Assembly (NCBI GenBank): GCA_001695595.3
Contig: MBPM02000052.1
Location: 248,001-312,000 of the forward strand
Origin: Plasmopara viticola
Lineage: Eukaryota > Oomycota > Peronosporomycetes > Peronosporales > Peronosporaceae
Direction of reading: 5' to 3'
Length of the DNA stretch: 64,000 nt
Below, in pieces: positions 23,764-37,479 of this stretch (positions are counted from its first letter, which is position 1; every line of letters starts with the position of its first letter). The notes below the pieces were generated by a model. That model did not search any database. It saw only the letters and a program-made list of their open reading frames with translations, and had not been told where the DNA came from. The translations under genes were made by a program, and so were the position numbers.

Positions 23764-23846
23764 TTGTCCCCTTTCATTGCGAATACGATGGTGGCTAAGG
23801 CACAAAAAGCCTTAGCCACCATCGTATTCGCAATGAAAGGGGACAA
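23764..23846. repeat. Perfect 38-bp inverted repeat with 7-nt loop
   Basis: Arm 23764-23801 is the exact reverse complement of arm 23809-23846. They are separated by ACAAAAA (23802-23808), and I found no mismatch over 38 bp. It sits in otherwise decayed sequence. Possible origins are a snap-back repair event, a small foldback element, a hairpin RNA source, or an assembly artefact. Confidence 0.95.
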
Positions 23847-24298
23847 AGACGCGCGCGGTGACAACGTTTTAAAGATGCGCTCGACACAGAATGTTGAGTG
23901 CTTCGATATCATCTCGGCAAGGTTTATCAAGCATAAGGACCTCATAAATTTGATGAAAATGATATTTCATTTTTTTTCAAAAATCGGATATACTTTTTCT
24001 GGTGGTAGGTTTACGAATATAAATAACCTTTCTTGAAAGGATGTGCACTCAAATCTATTTCGAGGGAGAACATGTTGCTTAACATGATGTTCATTACAGA
24101 GTGCACCGGATTTAGCAAGAGATACTTTTCTCCCCAAATAAAAAATCAAATGCACCCTTTAATATATCTGAGAAAGCACTCTCTGATGTCACAATGGCGA
24201 TCAAATGCCCATAATGCATTTACCGTTTAATCACATCATTGCTCTGACCAGATGTACGAAGGTTAATTCGCTCACTTGCTCAAAATTATAGCAGGATG

Positions 24299-24589
24299 TG
24301 TTGAATTTCTGAAGCGAAGGAGTGGGGAGCGAAGCTTGAGGGGAGCGAAGAGCGAAGAAGGCACTTGAGCTGTTATAATAAGATTCGAAAGTGATTCATT
24401 TAATGTTGATTCTAGCTGATGTGACATGCACTAGCTCTTCCTTTCATTTAGTTCGTCTAATCACAATAAATCCTTACTCGTCCAAACATCCTGCTCGTCT
24501 AATCAACGTGCATTTTATTGGACCGGTTCGGGCTAACCGGTTAATGGGTGCAACTGGTACATTGTACCATAACCCGGTTACCCTTAACA
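24299..24589 (-). mobile_element. Solo LTR with 5-bp target duplication
   Basis: The 291-bp block begins TGTTGAA and ends TTAACA on the plus strand, so both ends carry TGTT...AACA termini. It is flanked on both sides by GGATG (24294-24298 and 24590-24594), a 5-bp target duplication. Read on the minus strand it runs TGTTAAGGG...TTCAACA, has a TATA-like TTATTATA about three quarters along, and then a block rich in CTTCGCTC repeats. This is a solo LTR left by recombination between two LTRs. The family is probably Ty1/Copia, but no internal region remains to prove it. Confidence 0.8.
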
Positions 24590-24594
24590 GGATG

Positions 24595-27500
24595 TCTGTC
24601 ATTTTTTGCAAAATTCAACAACCGCATTTAAAGCAAACATGCCAAACGCAATGGACTTATCAATGCGCTTCTGCGCAAACCAGATTATGGGCTTGCCCAT
24701 ATAAGATACATTATACCTTCATTTACCATTTAAATTTGTCGGGCACGGTAAGCGGATGCCATCACAACCCACATTTGAATGTTTGTGAAGCCCCGGGTAC
24801 GCAGGGTCTCGAGCATCTTGTTTCAGCCGGGTCTTATCCATTTATTCTTAGCTTCTTGCCGTTAGTGATTAGTTTGTGTAAAAAAAATAAGAGCTAAGAA
24901 GACCATAACAATGATTCGTCTTGTCCAATGTACCGCTCAAAAGTCATCTTGTGCAAGCCTTCCTACGTAGTCTTTTTATAAGACGCTTGACTTCTTATAT
25001 GAGCGTTCCCCAACACTATCGATGTCACGTTCTTGGATACATTTGGTGTTGACTACATATGAAAAAACTGCCTAATAGAACTTCTGTCAAATGTAATCCG
25101 TGGAATTCTTAATCGTCTAGCTATTTGATTATCCTGTTGCATAGCCAATGAAGCCCGGATGTTTATTTTGAACATAAGCAACCGCCTCCATACCATAACG
25201 CGGTAGAAAAGAATCCTTGGTTTACAAAATTTGCTCTGAGTGGTGTATGCTTGAGAAGCAAAATCGAATACTGTTTATAATTTCACCAAAACTCCCAGGA
25301 TAACATTTAAAGCGCGACATACCATTTGATAGTCGAGACTTTGTGTTCCAAGATAATCTGAAACATACACTGCTTTCATGGTAAATATTCCGTACTAATC
25401 TATTAACTCATCGATAATTACAACATCATTTGGCTCGTGCCACACAATATAGTAGTATTATGACTCTATTGGGTTTGTACAATTTCTTTTCAACGCCGCA
25501 GGCACATGTCGAGGTGTGGAGCTGGATACTTCGAATTTTGCTACGCTTAACAAAAATTGTAAGATTTTGGCCTTACTAGATGTTCCACAACAACTTCAGA
25601 ATTGGGATGCTCCAACTTAAACGTATTTGAGTAATATTGGTCACACTATTTAAGCTATTTGTATTTTTCTATAGAAAGCAGGTGAACATTTTTTGTAAGA
25701 AAACAATAATAGCAGCTCCACTGCACCTTTAAAGCACAAGTAATACTTCCATATTCAAGGCTTCGTGACTAATCCGCTACGAGAATGGATCGTTTTGCTC
25801 ACTTGTCCGAGATCTGAAAGACGGGATGAACAAGCTGATAATCTTAATTGGCTTTGAGGGGGTACAATAAATTTGAAATAACGAAGTGACTCGTTCGTTT
25901 GGCATTCTTCAGCTGTGAATGAAAACACTCTCCACGCGCAATTTTAAAAATTAAGTTGATGGAGTTAACATACTGATGCTGACAGATGAGTCGCATCACG
26001 GCCATTTGGCTATGACAATGTATTAATCGATTGCCGCTTTTACGAAAAAAAGTCGGCACTGGAAATGTCAAGGCTACTAAAGGCGAGTTTTTGCGATTAA
26101 AAGAATCTATTAACGCATTACTAACATAAAACTGTGGCTTTGTGGCGGAGCTTAAAGCTGATTGTAAGCAGTAATGTGATTTAAAGGTAAGCCCACGAAA
26201 AAAAAATTTCTCGGCTTGTTGTATGCCACCATCTTAAACCAAATTGATATAGTGGTTAAGCCTAATGCTCTATACTAGCATCATGGTTAGGTCTTCTCTG
26301 TGCTCATGCCAAAGCGTCTTACCATGAGTATAAGATCAATAAGGTTCGGGAGATGAAAATCTTCTGATTTTGGCTGATGAAATCGTAATGGCTATGATGT
26401 TCTTATTCTTGCAGATGGAGCATTATAGAGTGGCTCTAATAATCTTAAACTCGGTGGAAAAGCACGCAAATAGACACTTATGTACAACGATCCATGTGAA
26501 GTGGCATTATTTTTTGTCGAGGTTAAGTCTAGGCGTCAGCGGTCGCAAATCTTTTGCAACCTAAAATACGTACCGTGAACGGCCACACTACCTTGCCGCC
26601 AATTAGAATCGATGGGTTTGGTAGACCTTGTGCAGAAGTTACTAACCCTTTTGTTAATATGCCAGATATTGTCACAGAAGAGCAGTCAATTCTCTCATGT
26701 ACGAATTGTTTGCGCCTGTGAATAATTTGGATGTGGATGTGCTTCGAACTCTTTCAAGAAGGCCATCAAAGTGGCATTAATCACTAAGCTCAATTTCCGG
26801 TTATAAACGTTTTCTAGCTAATCTCGTCTAGCGATCCGATTCCCTTTTTTATAACATAACCTGCTATTTTCTCTGGGGTGTCTCATGCGTCTAGCGTACC
26901 AAGGTTCGGCAATCCCAACTTTTAGATATAAGCAATCGTCTAGTATGCCAGGGCAATTTTCGAAATGGAAATAAACTATTTCCCGCCGGCTCCAAGAGAG
27001 ATTGAAGGTCAATAAGGCTTAGTCATGGAAAGCTTTGCCGTTAAAAACATAACTCGTACTTAAACGCTTCAAGGGTTATCGCTGTGGTATCATGAATTGT
27101 CCTTATCGTTTAAGAGGACTTGTTAAAAATGCATTCGAAGCTGTAGCATCTAAAGAAGTCAGCCACTAATTAAAGCATTACGATTGCACTATTGCGACAA
27201 AATTCTGCGCATTTAGCAAAGTTAATGTATCCTGGATCTTGAGGGAATCAGGAGGTAAGTATCGCGACTTTGATAGCGTAAAACGCTATATGTGAATACA
27301 AAGTATGACCTTTTTCTTGAAAGAATGTGGCTATACGAGGCCTCGGCGTCCTGGTTAGGCAACGTTGATCGACGATCCTCGGACTGGCTATACTTTATGT
27401 CCTCATGTGTTACTCGTACTGCTTTTTGTCACAAGTCCATATTCGCTAGAAAGTTGAGGCACCACCGGTGTGAAAACTGGTCTAGGTCAGTCATTGTGTT

Positions 27501-27600
27501 CTGAAGTACAGCTTTCAAATCTTTTATAATTGATCTTGACTAAGGTTTTCGGCCCATACGTGGCACATAAATCACTGAACGATGAGCGCATAAAGCAGCA
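24595..27600. other. No recognisable gene
   Basis: The open frame running from 24391 to 24897 crosses the LTR boundary and cannot be one gene. Frames at 25844-26071 (-) and 26370-26564 (+) are short. I read no retroelement motif with confidence here. Confidence 0.45.
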
Positions 27601-27612
27601 TTTACTGCATGC

Positions 27613-27646
27613 CGGTGATGGCATGGCTAACATAATGCCATCACCG
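27613..27646. repeat. 12-bp perfect hairpin
   Basis: CGGTGATGGCAT (27613-27624) pairs exactly with ATGCCATCACCG (27635-27646) around a 10-nt loop. It lies about 10 bp upstream of a Gypsy integrase remnant and may be a small insertion in it. Confidence 0.8.
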
Positions 27647-27654
27647 AGCTCGAA

Positions 27655-27840
27655 ATCAGGTTTGCTTTGTCCACGATGGATCATCTGCAGATCGATGGAC
27701 ACACAGAGCGAGTATATTGAGTCTTTAAAGACGTGTAGTGGTGTGTGTACGCACATACTCTTAGAAGTATGAATAACATAATTTTGTGCTCTGAGTTTGT
27801 ATCAGGCAATAGTTTTTATGCCTAAAGTCGACTTAGCGCC
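27655..27840 (+). pseudogene. Ty3/Gypsy integrase C-terminal core remnant
   Basis: A plus-strand reading gives 'RFALSTMDHLQIDGHTERV', which aligns with the integrase hallmark K-L-x-M-S-T-A-x-H-P-Q-T-D-G-Q-T-E-R-V. Then come a stop, 'VFKDV', another stop, and a weak match to the following EFAYN region. The motif is unmistakable but the frame is broken. Confidence 0.7.
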
Positions 27841-28794
27841 TTTTTTGTGAGTAGGCTGGCTGTTGCTTAAGCCCTGTTAGCGCCAACACACTGTGGCAGA
27901 AGGATTACCCTTTCCCGATACGTATTCAAAGACTTTGTGCCGAAATGCCGATTGTTATGCGACACGTATGACTGAGGAAAAAAATATTGAAGGGAATATT
28001 CCATACGTAAGGGTCGAAACAACAGGTTAAAGTTGAAGGTACGAACTCAACTCTGTTAAACCTTATTTTTTAGAAAGGCAGCTCTAAATTTAATTGTGTC
28101 CGATCTTCAATAATCGAGTTTTACATGTGCAATTAATATTTCGAAAAGGTTCTCTCATATGCACAGGTTTCCACAAGCCAAATTACGACGTGAATCAAGT
28201 GAGCGCGAAAGTGCTGTTACTTTATCTTACGCAGATCCAGAAGGTCGTCGAGTCCTTTTGCTAGACCAGAATCTGATTAAGTCACGGAGTGAAATTATTT
28301 TTATTTTTTGGGGAAGAAGTCGATTTGCTTTCTAGCGAGGCAATGCGACTACACGCAAAATGATCGAGGTCGGGTGGGACCCGGTGGGGTATGGCCAATA
28401 ATTGCAAGTCTTGGCCGGATTCTTGGCATAACGGCACACCAATTCTTGGACTGATTCTGCCATATCGAAAAGACTCGATTACAATTTATATTAAAAGTTT
28501 CTTGGTTGCGAGTGTGGCTTAGCAGCCCGCACAGCAGAGGCGTTTAGCTTTTTTCAGTGATCTTTAAGAAAGCTACCTTCTCTATTTGTGATGACCTATT
28601 GAAGAAGAAACAACTTGTTTTTAGCCACAATAAATCATAGTCCGAGAAAGCATAAGTAGGGATTCTATATTACAGCCTATGGGCAATTCACCAAAACCAT
28701 ACAGGCATCATAGCAATCCCTCGTATATAAGTATATAAATAAGAGTGCTAGTGCCTTTACTTTTTGTAATGGCACTCTCCGAATTAGTCAAGGA
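27841..28794. other. No recognisable gene
   Basis: This is AT-rich sequence with stops in all frames and no motif or repeat end seen. Confidence 0.5.
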
Positions 28795-29045
28795 GACTCT
28801 ATTCACGGCTGATTTTAGAGTAAGCCCACCACGCTCTCATTTCCTTAGAATGCGTGCAGTAATGGTGGAAGATGCTATATAAAGCGTCTTTTAAGCAAAG
28901 TATAGCCGCAGATACGCTTTCTTCTCGGCTCGTGTAAAGGTCTCTGTGTACCCGCTGACTTAAGTCCAGGCTTGGTAACCAAAGTGATGCCGATTAAAAA
29001 AATATGGCTGCTTTGTCTGCAATAATGAAAAACGTTGGATTCGTG
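28795..29045 (+). repeat. Gag-like repeat with zinc-knuckle remnant, copy 1
   Basis: This is related along its length, in the same direction, to 41835-42110. It shares 'GACTCTATTCACGG', 'AGTAAGCCC' and 'GGTGGAAGATGC'. Near 29010 a reading C-F-V-C-N-N-E-K-x-W recalls a CCHC knuckle that has lost its histidine. It is probably gag of a Copia-like or other LTR element. Confidence 0.5.
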
Positions 29046-32000
29046 CTGATTCTGAAGAAGATCGGTTATGTGAATTATCGTTTCGCGTTATGATTTGTAG
29101 GTTCACTGGTAGAAGCTGCGTCCTCAGACTCAGCCAATCAGGAGCGGTAGAGTGCTCTACTAGATTAGACCCGAATCCTCATTACGGGTTTGTGGCTATT
29201 GTACACCTTGCCTGCAGCTTTTTCAATGAATTTGATGAGCGGTGGACTGCCGGCTTTACCTGCATGTGTACGAGTGTATATATTTTTTTAAACTCAAAAG
29301 ACTCTGGCACATTACAAAATGTTGCGCACCAATGAAGAATAATGGTTAAATGATATAGGTCGACAACTATTGCAATAATTTCTTACTCTGTAAAAGACGC
29401 TGTGTGAACCCATCGCAGGGAACGTGCAGAACGATGTATCGTCCATTTATCAGCGACAGTTCACAGTTCCAGGTATTATGGAATTTGGCGTGTGTTGCAG
29501 TAAGAAGTGCTGCTTTAAACGCATTAATAAAGCATAATTCATTATATAAATGAGAGTGTTACTATACTCATCAACGTATTTTTGGAAAGCTCTAAACTAC
29601 AAAATCGGATGGTTGACGATAGGGTCCTCTTCATGCAACAAAAGCCACTGATATCTTTGGATCCTTTTTAACGTGAAGCCAGCTTTTTAAACTGATGTAA
29701 GACTACCGTGCAACCGCCCGTAGCCTACTTTATCCCCACTAAGACTTCAATTACATCAAAGAGGAGAGCGGCATCATCGGTTTTTTCCCCTAAAAACGAA
29801 AGGTCAAGCAGTCAGAGAAGTACCTCGCCAGTTTTGGGCCATCTAGAGATGACCACTCTTGTTTTAACATATATCACTTCAGCTCTCAAGTATGCCTTTG
29901 CACCAAAATTGGCCTTAGTGCCTGAGAACGCGTTTATCTCAAGAGATGTACACCAAACAAAGGCTTTTCTTTCTTAAAGGGCGGTGTCTTTACAACAAAG
30001 GTTTTGAGTTTGATTGCCGCCAGGAAGCTGCTCGGGAAAATACGCTTTATAAGCGCCTAGCGTCGAAGAATGCCTGCCATAAAATTGTATTGATCAGTTA
30101 TTCGCAAAACTTTCTGCCTACAGAAAATGAGCATGACGAGGAGCGCCCCGTGATCTCTGGCAAATACTTGTATGACTCCTTGCCCTTCCACACTACGAAG
30201 ATGCCATAAGCTGATGACAACTTGTCAAAACAACCACGCTGCCTGATTAAAATTTACAAAAAATGGAAGACTTGACGTTACCGATATTACTTTAATGGTA
30301 TAGAAGATGCTCGGAGCTTCACCCACACTTTCATCGTAGCAATTATCCTCTTATTCTGAGCGAAGTACTTTTGTTTGGTAGCCTAGACTAGAAAAAATAG
30401 CTCACTTGTAATCGTTCAAATCAAACGACAGTACATGCAATTGGCATGGTCTGAAAGATGCTAAACAATTTGACTCGCGGAGCGGCTAAGGTGGGATGCT
30501 CAAGATAGATAGTTTGCTCTACTAAAAGATGGTTAAGCAGATCTAGCACAATATGTTGTTTGAAATCGCAAGAACCCAGAGTCTGATACACTTGGCACAT
30601 GATGCTTTAATATTCGGTCGCTTATGCTGACAAATCTAAAAGCTCTTCTCGATCCCACATATACGAGGTCCTGTGTGAGCATCTTACAAGCTAAAGCTCA
30701 TGACTTGTACGTCGACTCTCTACAAAGTCTGTGGGAACTGGTGGACTTACGAATTCAATTATTTGACTTCTCGAGGATATATCAAAGTGCTATCAATAAG
30801 GAATGGTGTGCGGATGTATCCGCCCAGAAAAATGGAAGGACTCTCGAGTATCACGGAGCATATGATTTGAATCTGCCAACTTTATGTGATAGCGCATTGC
30901 TAGCCAAAAACAACTTTGCCGCTAGAAATATGTTTGAGCGAAATGAGACACCAATAAATTCGGGCTCTTTTAGGTCGGGAAAGGCATAGGAATGTATGCA
31001 ACATCGACCTTCTCAGGCTTCTTTATATTGTATGCGAGACGACTCAAACTGTGTTTCGACATCGAGTCGTGTCTGAGGTTATCTACTATCTCTTCAAAAC
31101 GTTTTATTTGTGCTTAAACCTAAGTCAAAATATGGACTAATAGCGCTCATATACGCGTAATTATAACAATAACGATTATCTTGCTAGTTTCTTAGTACCT
31201 TGTTAAAGATGTCTATGACTTATATCCCACAATATGGTAAGACAACCGACTAGCGTCGTATGCAATAAACAAGAGTAAACTCGTTACAGTAGCGAGCTAA
31301 AAAAACTTTTTGCAAATTCGCAGACCTACTCAGCAATATCAAGAAGACAAAACATCAATGCTAGTCAACAGAATCTTTTAACGTGATATGCGATATTGTG
31401 ATAGCAAGTAGCACAATCAAGTTTTATATGTGGTTGAGATATCAATCGGAGTGCCTTTCCACGCCCTACTCTGGTTTATGTCTCAAAAGCATGTTTGATG
31501 TAAGTGTAAGTCTACCTTCCTCCACTCCTCTTAATGCCTAACAAAGTGTAAGATGTAAATATTCACTCTTGAGATTACAATGTCGCAGCTGTGTCATATG
31601 AAGCGAAATTGCTAGTTAGAAGCACAATCAAGCTATCGAGTAGTCGCGAAGGACAAAGATCACTCGACGTATTGCAAATCTTTGAAGATTTTCATCTTGA
31701 TGTCGCTGGCGACCGGCGTCTTCCGAACCAACCTGTAAGGTGGCGAATTAATCCACCACCATTATATTTTTTCTCGCAACATTTTGCCTGGTAGCCGAGT
31801 CTTTGAGACCATAGACCATTTTTATCGAGCATTGAGCGCGTGGACTGTATGCAGGTGACTCGACTAAGGCCCTCGGAGGAGAGGGTGTGGCGCTTTACGC
31901 CCAGTGTTATATATTGGATCAATTGGTGATGCAGTTGTTATTTTGTGTTATATAACTTGCCACAAACATCGTGCTCACCTGGCCCGGACAGTTAGCTACA

Positions 32001-32804
32001 TTGGCTAGCTCATGTAGAGCACCGAAATGTTTTTGCATCTTTCGGGTATTTTAAGCAAATTCTTGGGGTGCAGGCCTCAACAAGAGTTTTTTTCCAATCA
32101 GATGCTTCACTTTGCTTACTCATCATGAGAGGACCAATATTAGCATACAGCTTGACCATGATTTGACTGTCAAGCCTAGAAACACAATGTGGTGTTGTGT
32201 ACGAAACGCGAGGGCTTCTCGATCGATTTCGGAAGAACAGTGTTTAGACCGTTGAGTCATGAATGGTAATGCTGATTGCAAACATAGCGAATAGAAGCAC
32301 AGTGCACAGGCGCCTTGTCAAATTATGCGCCAGTCATAGTTCATGTGTTCGGTCTGACCATTCCTCTGTGAATGTACCGTAAATTTATATAATCTTGGCC
32401 TACCTAGGGAAAACCTCTTTTTTCAATATTCGTCTTACTCCACCCCTCGCTTGCACCAATAAACACATATACTACTTAAGGGAGATCTTACAATGGCTAT
32501 GTGCGCCTATTACTGCACCAAACCCCGTCACGAACTAGTTAGAAAGACTATTCTAGGACTTAGCGTACTACAACCCGAAGCACGATCAACTTTAAATCTT
32601 GTTGAGGTTCGTGAGATAAAAAATTGCTAATCTAACAATGTGGAAGCAATTCGCCTTCAAGCTAACTCGGCTTTGGTAAGATTCTGAGCCAAGCACCATT
32701 TTATGGTTTATGATTTACATATTCATTTTCAGTAAAGATCTTACCATATCCCCATAGAAAACTAAACTAAAAAAATCAGCAGCTTACACAACGCAGTCGT
32801 TTCT
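29046..32804. other. No recognisable gene; scattered repeat fragments
   Basis: Open frames at 29708-29977, 29946-30209 and 30624-30989 (+) are unassigned. The stretch 30498-30600 resembles 43490-43600 ('TGCTCTACTA...TTAAGCAGATC'), so at least one repeat family is shared. No catalytic motif was identified. Confidence 0.4.
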
Positions 32805-33040
32805 TTTGAACCGTGATCGAGGCGGCCTTATGGCAGTCATTTTGGAGCCACCGAGACAATTCGGATAAGTTTGTGGAGAAGAATAACCATGCCACTTCAC
32901 AAGAAGCCATTTGCGTCCACAAAAGCACCATTGCTTTGATACGCACTTCACAAAAACGTGAGCCGTCAAAAAGCTTCGAACAAAGCATTCCACGCCTTAG
33001 CCTTGAACTTTTATCACGTGGGCCAGTAAGTCAGATTCTG
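32805..33040 (+). pseudogene. Fragment of an unknown repeated gene family
   Basis: The nucleotide sequence is related to 53638-53835: both begin GATCGAGGCGGCC and later share CCACTTCACAA(A/G)AAGC. Translated with frame changes this copy gives 'LWRRITMPLHKK', against 'LWSRIATPLHKK' in the other. In-frame stops show it is inactive. I do not recognise the family. Confidence 0.5.
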
Positions 33041-36000
33041 TGAAATTGCAAAGTAATCAAGCCTGCTACCAACACATTACCTATTTTACACAGCCCAACG
33101 GTACAGGCAGACAGCTGCGTTCATAAGCTTCGATTTTAAGCTTGGCTTGCCGAAAGTTAGTTTCAACAGCACATAGAGTTTTTGTACCGTATGATTAAGG
33201 TGTTGCACTTTTAGCCATCGTAACGAAGTTATCAATGGCAAGGATGGTCATTAATCGAATACAGAAGACTTTTGGACAAAACGGTGTCGGATAGGGCCCC
33301 GTGGCTTACTGCTGCGCTCAAGCAAAGGCTGTAGCAGAAATTAAAATTTGGATCTGTTGACATTTACAGAACACCATTTGTACATAGATCCTCAGATGCA
33401 AAAGGGTTCATCGTGCGCCTGAAGACACCTTGAGTTGTTTTTGCGCGAGGCCCTAGATTCTTCGTATCAATGGTCATATATACGATAAACGATGTAGTAC
33501 GCACGTACGAGATTTATTTGTTTCTCTTATAATGTCCTACGGCACTTTAGAGTCCCGCTGTTTTATTTATAGTCTAAATACGTGAAAAAGGCGCTAGTTA
33601 TATTTCAATTTTTCAATTATTTATTGGATCCTAATTTCCCACTTTTTACTAGTGAGTATGCATGCCGTACAGCGGCTAAACCACCACCAGTCATAAAGGC
33701 TGCGGGGTGGAGCATCTCAAAACGGTCATTTTTTTCAAAATTTACCAATGGCACGTAGGTCTCTCTAAGCATGCCGTGGCTTGACTGCCAGGACCGTGAC
33801 TTAGGTCCGCCTAATGAGCATTCACTTTGTAGCCTAAAGCCTGGATCTTTTCATACAAAAGTCTTTGGCCGTTGCTAAAAGACGTTCTGCCGCGCTCTTT
33901 GATTGCTAAAGCGAGCCGCTCATTCATGTGGTGCACGTTGCAAAATATGCCGATAGCTTTGGAGAAACTAACACAATTATCTTTTTACAGAGTCATTTGG
34001 CTGTCTCCATAAAAATTGTCCAGAAACCGTTGCGAATTTGTATTAGGAGCAAATGTCATGACGACGAAATAATCGGTAAACTTCACTCAAAAGGCTCTCT
34101 TGTTTTCTTTCGGACATGTAAGACCGAAATTGAGTCGACCTCTCGAGAAAAGACACCTTTTAAATGTAAACCTGGAGGCAGATAATCCATACAGCTCATC
34201 TTCAACTGCATCGGTGATCTAGGTCCTCCGAATACGCGTACTGTGTGCTGTGGATCATTTATTACCTGTTTATCGTCTTGGGCCTCTTCTGTGGGAAATG
34301 CGGTTTCACCTCATCACATCTAATGGCACTTGTAGCAAACAATCGGGATAGATACATGCACCTTCCTATTTCGATAGTAGTTAAAGTTATTATTTAATGG
34401 TTTGAAATTCCTAAAAAGCAGTTAGCAACTTTGATGAAGTTGTAACAAGGAAGTCGTAAGGGAACTTACTACTATCATCGTCAACCTTATTGTTGTTGAA
34501 GTAATCACCACTTTTCGATAACTCATCAATCGAGTGTCGCTTCGTGTACTCTTGAAGACAGAAAGCACAGTCGTAGACAATAGGATTACTGCATCGACAT
34601 ACGAACCCGCTGACAGCAAGAGTCTCCAAGCTATCGTCCTCATGTAAAGCCGAAGATTCACAACAATGCGCCGAGCTATGGTAAAGAACTGCCATGTCAG
34701 CTACAAGATTGCCGTATATAGTTCGAGTTTCGTAACTTGCACTGCTCGGAAGACTTTCTAACTTTTGAAGGCAGCTATGTTAGCAGCACTTCCTTATTTT
34801 AACAAGCTGGAGGTCGTCTTGGCGTTTATGCTACACGAAGTGACTTTGAACTCGAGGGCTCAAATAGCATATGGTTAAAGCCACCCGTTAATATTGCCTC
34901 AAAGCCGGTTAAACATTTTTTTCAATTTTGAAAAGTAGGAAAGCCGAAATTTCCTTTTCTTAATAAAGAAAATAAGTATGGCACTAAGGCGGCCCGTTTT
35001 ACGGACAACTAGGTGCGGGTGAGGCTCACCTTTTCAAGGTCGGGCCAAGGGCTGGGCACCCATCCTAGACACCACCTCACTACAATGTCCTGTACAAGGA
35101 AATCAAAATGAGACCGTTAAAACAACATTTATATGGCCTATATGGTCCGCCAGTGCTCTCGCTAGCTGGTACACGAAGCTGCCGGAGCTGCTAGCTTCGT
35201 GCATACTACCACAGCTGACGCGAAAACACGACTAGCATTAGTACTGACTGCATTAACGGGCTGTTAGCACTATCCTTGGCTATATTGAAAATTGAACACT
35301 TAACTCTGCTTGCTTATAAGAACTCTCACCATCACACCCGCGAGCGAAGGGCAACTCGGATAGCACAAGGATAGAATACGCGAGTATAGAACTGTTATTT
35401 CGGATGTATTACGCTGTACTTAAAAATGTACGGCATCGCGGACGGCAATACTAGAAAGTACATCATTCGCAAAGTGTATAGCTCTTCAAACGTCGGGATA
35501 GAGTTTATCACCGACGCAGCTGTGCTTGGATACAAAACAGTAGAAGAAGTATTTCGTGGGGTGACCCATTGCTGGAGACGATGAGCGATCCACATTGCAA
35601 ATTCAGATTGGCGGTTCTGTCCCCAATTTTGATCATTGGAGACTATTGCCATTTTTGGATCAGCATTCCAGGCAGTCATATTAATGGCATGTTACTAGAA
35701 ACGAGTGAGCAGTAATTGGCAGCTTAAATCGACTGTTACTTCATTAGAAGTTTGGAGGGACGTCCACTTTAATTTATAACGTCCGCATTGCTCGTTCCCA
35801 TGTTGACCATTGAATGCCATATGCGCTGATTTCTGAGCTGGAGAAGCTTAGACGTGGCTAACTTGACTAGATTTGACGGATCTGACGCCGTAGGTATCTA
35901 TGGCCGTAGATCGTCTCAGCACTTCCAATCTGAGGCCGTGGGAAAAATCGGCGCTTGACCATGATGCGCCAACTCTAATCATATAGAATTACAGCGGACG

Positions 36001-37468
36001 TTTAAAATGGTCCAGCACAATGGACATGACAATTACAGCATAAGTTATTCGATCAACCACGATGTTAACAGATTCAGGAAGCAGGGCTTGGTATGCCTGC
36101 TCATTTGTGTGCGAGAAATGTAATGTACGAGTATGCGTCACCGGAAAAATCGATTCGAGAATTTTATTGGAAATCAGCACACCAAACTTACATTCATTTG
36201 ATCTATTTGCTCTACAAAACCACATTTCGTCTTGAGCATTGCTCTCATATCTTCAACGTCCAACATAAAATGCTCGAATTAAGATATAGAGACTTAATTC
36301 TATCTTTACTTTTGCACAAACAGATCATTAAGTCTGAAATGAAGTGACTTGCAATTTGCGGTTAAGAAACAAATGTCCTCGACAAACAAACGTCGATAAA
36401 AAGTTAATGGGCAATATACATTGTGGCCTCCTCTTACTTGAATTGGTTTTCGGGTCCAGGGCTACGATATAGAGAAGTTTAAATATTGACTGGACTGGAG
36501 AAGTTTTTATCTCATCAGTAAGCACACGAGATAACTCATTGCGATCGTGCCAAAGTTGACGTCGTTGTTGACCAAAAAATAGTGCGTGCCAATTATCGCT
36601 AAATTTACGAAGAAGCTCAAGTCGTGCGCTGCACAGTATATAAAACGCGCTTGAATATGCCATTTCGCAGAAGATAAGATAAGATGTCATTAAACTTAAC
36701 ACTGCCGTTATACTTTTTTGAATTCGGCCACAATAATTTTGGTACATATTAGTCTAGTTTGCACTTCATCACGCCTTACTTGACATCAATGATGACGCGT
36801 GACTCAACAAGCAAAAGCCGATAAAAATTGACTATAAGATTTTAGTAGCATCAAAATTGTAGCCAAGTATACAATGGAGATTGAGTATTTTTGGAATTGT
36901 CGTGTGCTTCTATAATATTTCGAGGCATCGGAGTTAGTACTCTAAGGACGAAGTGCAAAAGCTCTGTAATAAAAAAGTATAGGTACTAATATTATACGAG
37001 TAAGAGCTTAGTGTAGAGTTGGTCACGTGTTATATGAAGTGGTGACACCTTGGTGTGCTTTCGATCGCGGTTGCTACTCGTCAACCTTTGTAGCAGGAGA
37101 GTTTCAGAGCGTACAGACAACGTGCTCATATCGTTTGCTCAATTTCCATTCCATTATTTTTCACGATCTCGCCTGAGGAAAGTTTTATTAATTAAATCAC
37201 TATCTGGTATGACATCGAGCACGTTTGTATTGTGATGTGGCTGTCGTCGCTAGAAGGTTGGTCGGCAACGGCAAATAAACCGTAAAGTTGCATCGCCTCA
37301 ACAAACATATGCATTGGCTCTATCCACAACCGTCCGTGGCTTGAAAGCCGTAAGCCAGTCAATTCACGTTCGGACGTCCCATGATGATTAAAAGTCATGA
37401 GACTCTGTTGGCCAAAATCATCCAGGATCTGTAAGAAGTCCATATGGAGTATAGAAGAATGATTGGCT
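33041..37468. other. No confident gene
   Basis: The most gene-like frame is 36328-36747 on the minus strand. It has an ATG, 139 codons, a hydrophobic stretch near residues 13-40 and no known motif. A second minus-strand frame (35989-36225) and others at 34411-34695 and 35395-35679 are also unassigned. Several may be fragments of one decayed gene or element. Confidence 0.4.
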
Positions 37469-37479
37469 TTGTGATGGTA

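Noticed and set aside
24391..24897. A 168-codon plus-strand ORF
   Set aside because: It runs across the end of a solo LTR and its target duplication, opens at GTG, and contains LTR sequence. It is a chance open frame.
36328..36747. Minus-strand ATG ORF of 139 codons
   Set aside because: There is no known motif, no recognisable promoter, and the surroundings are decayed. It may be real but cannot be supported.
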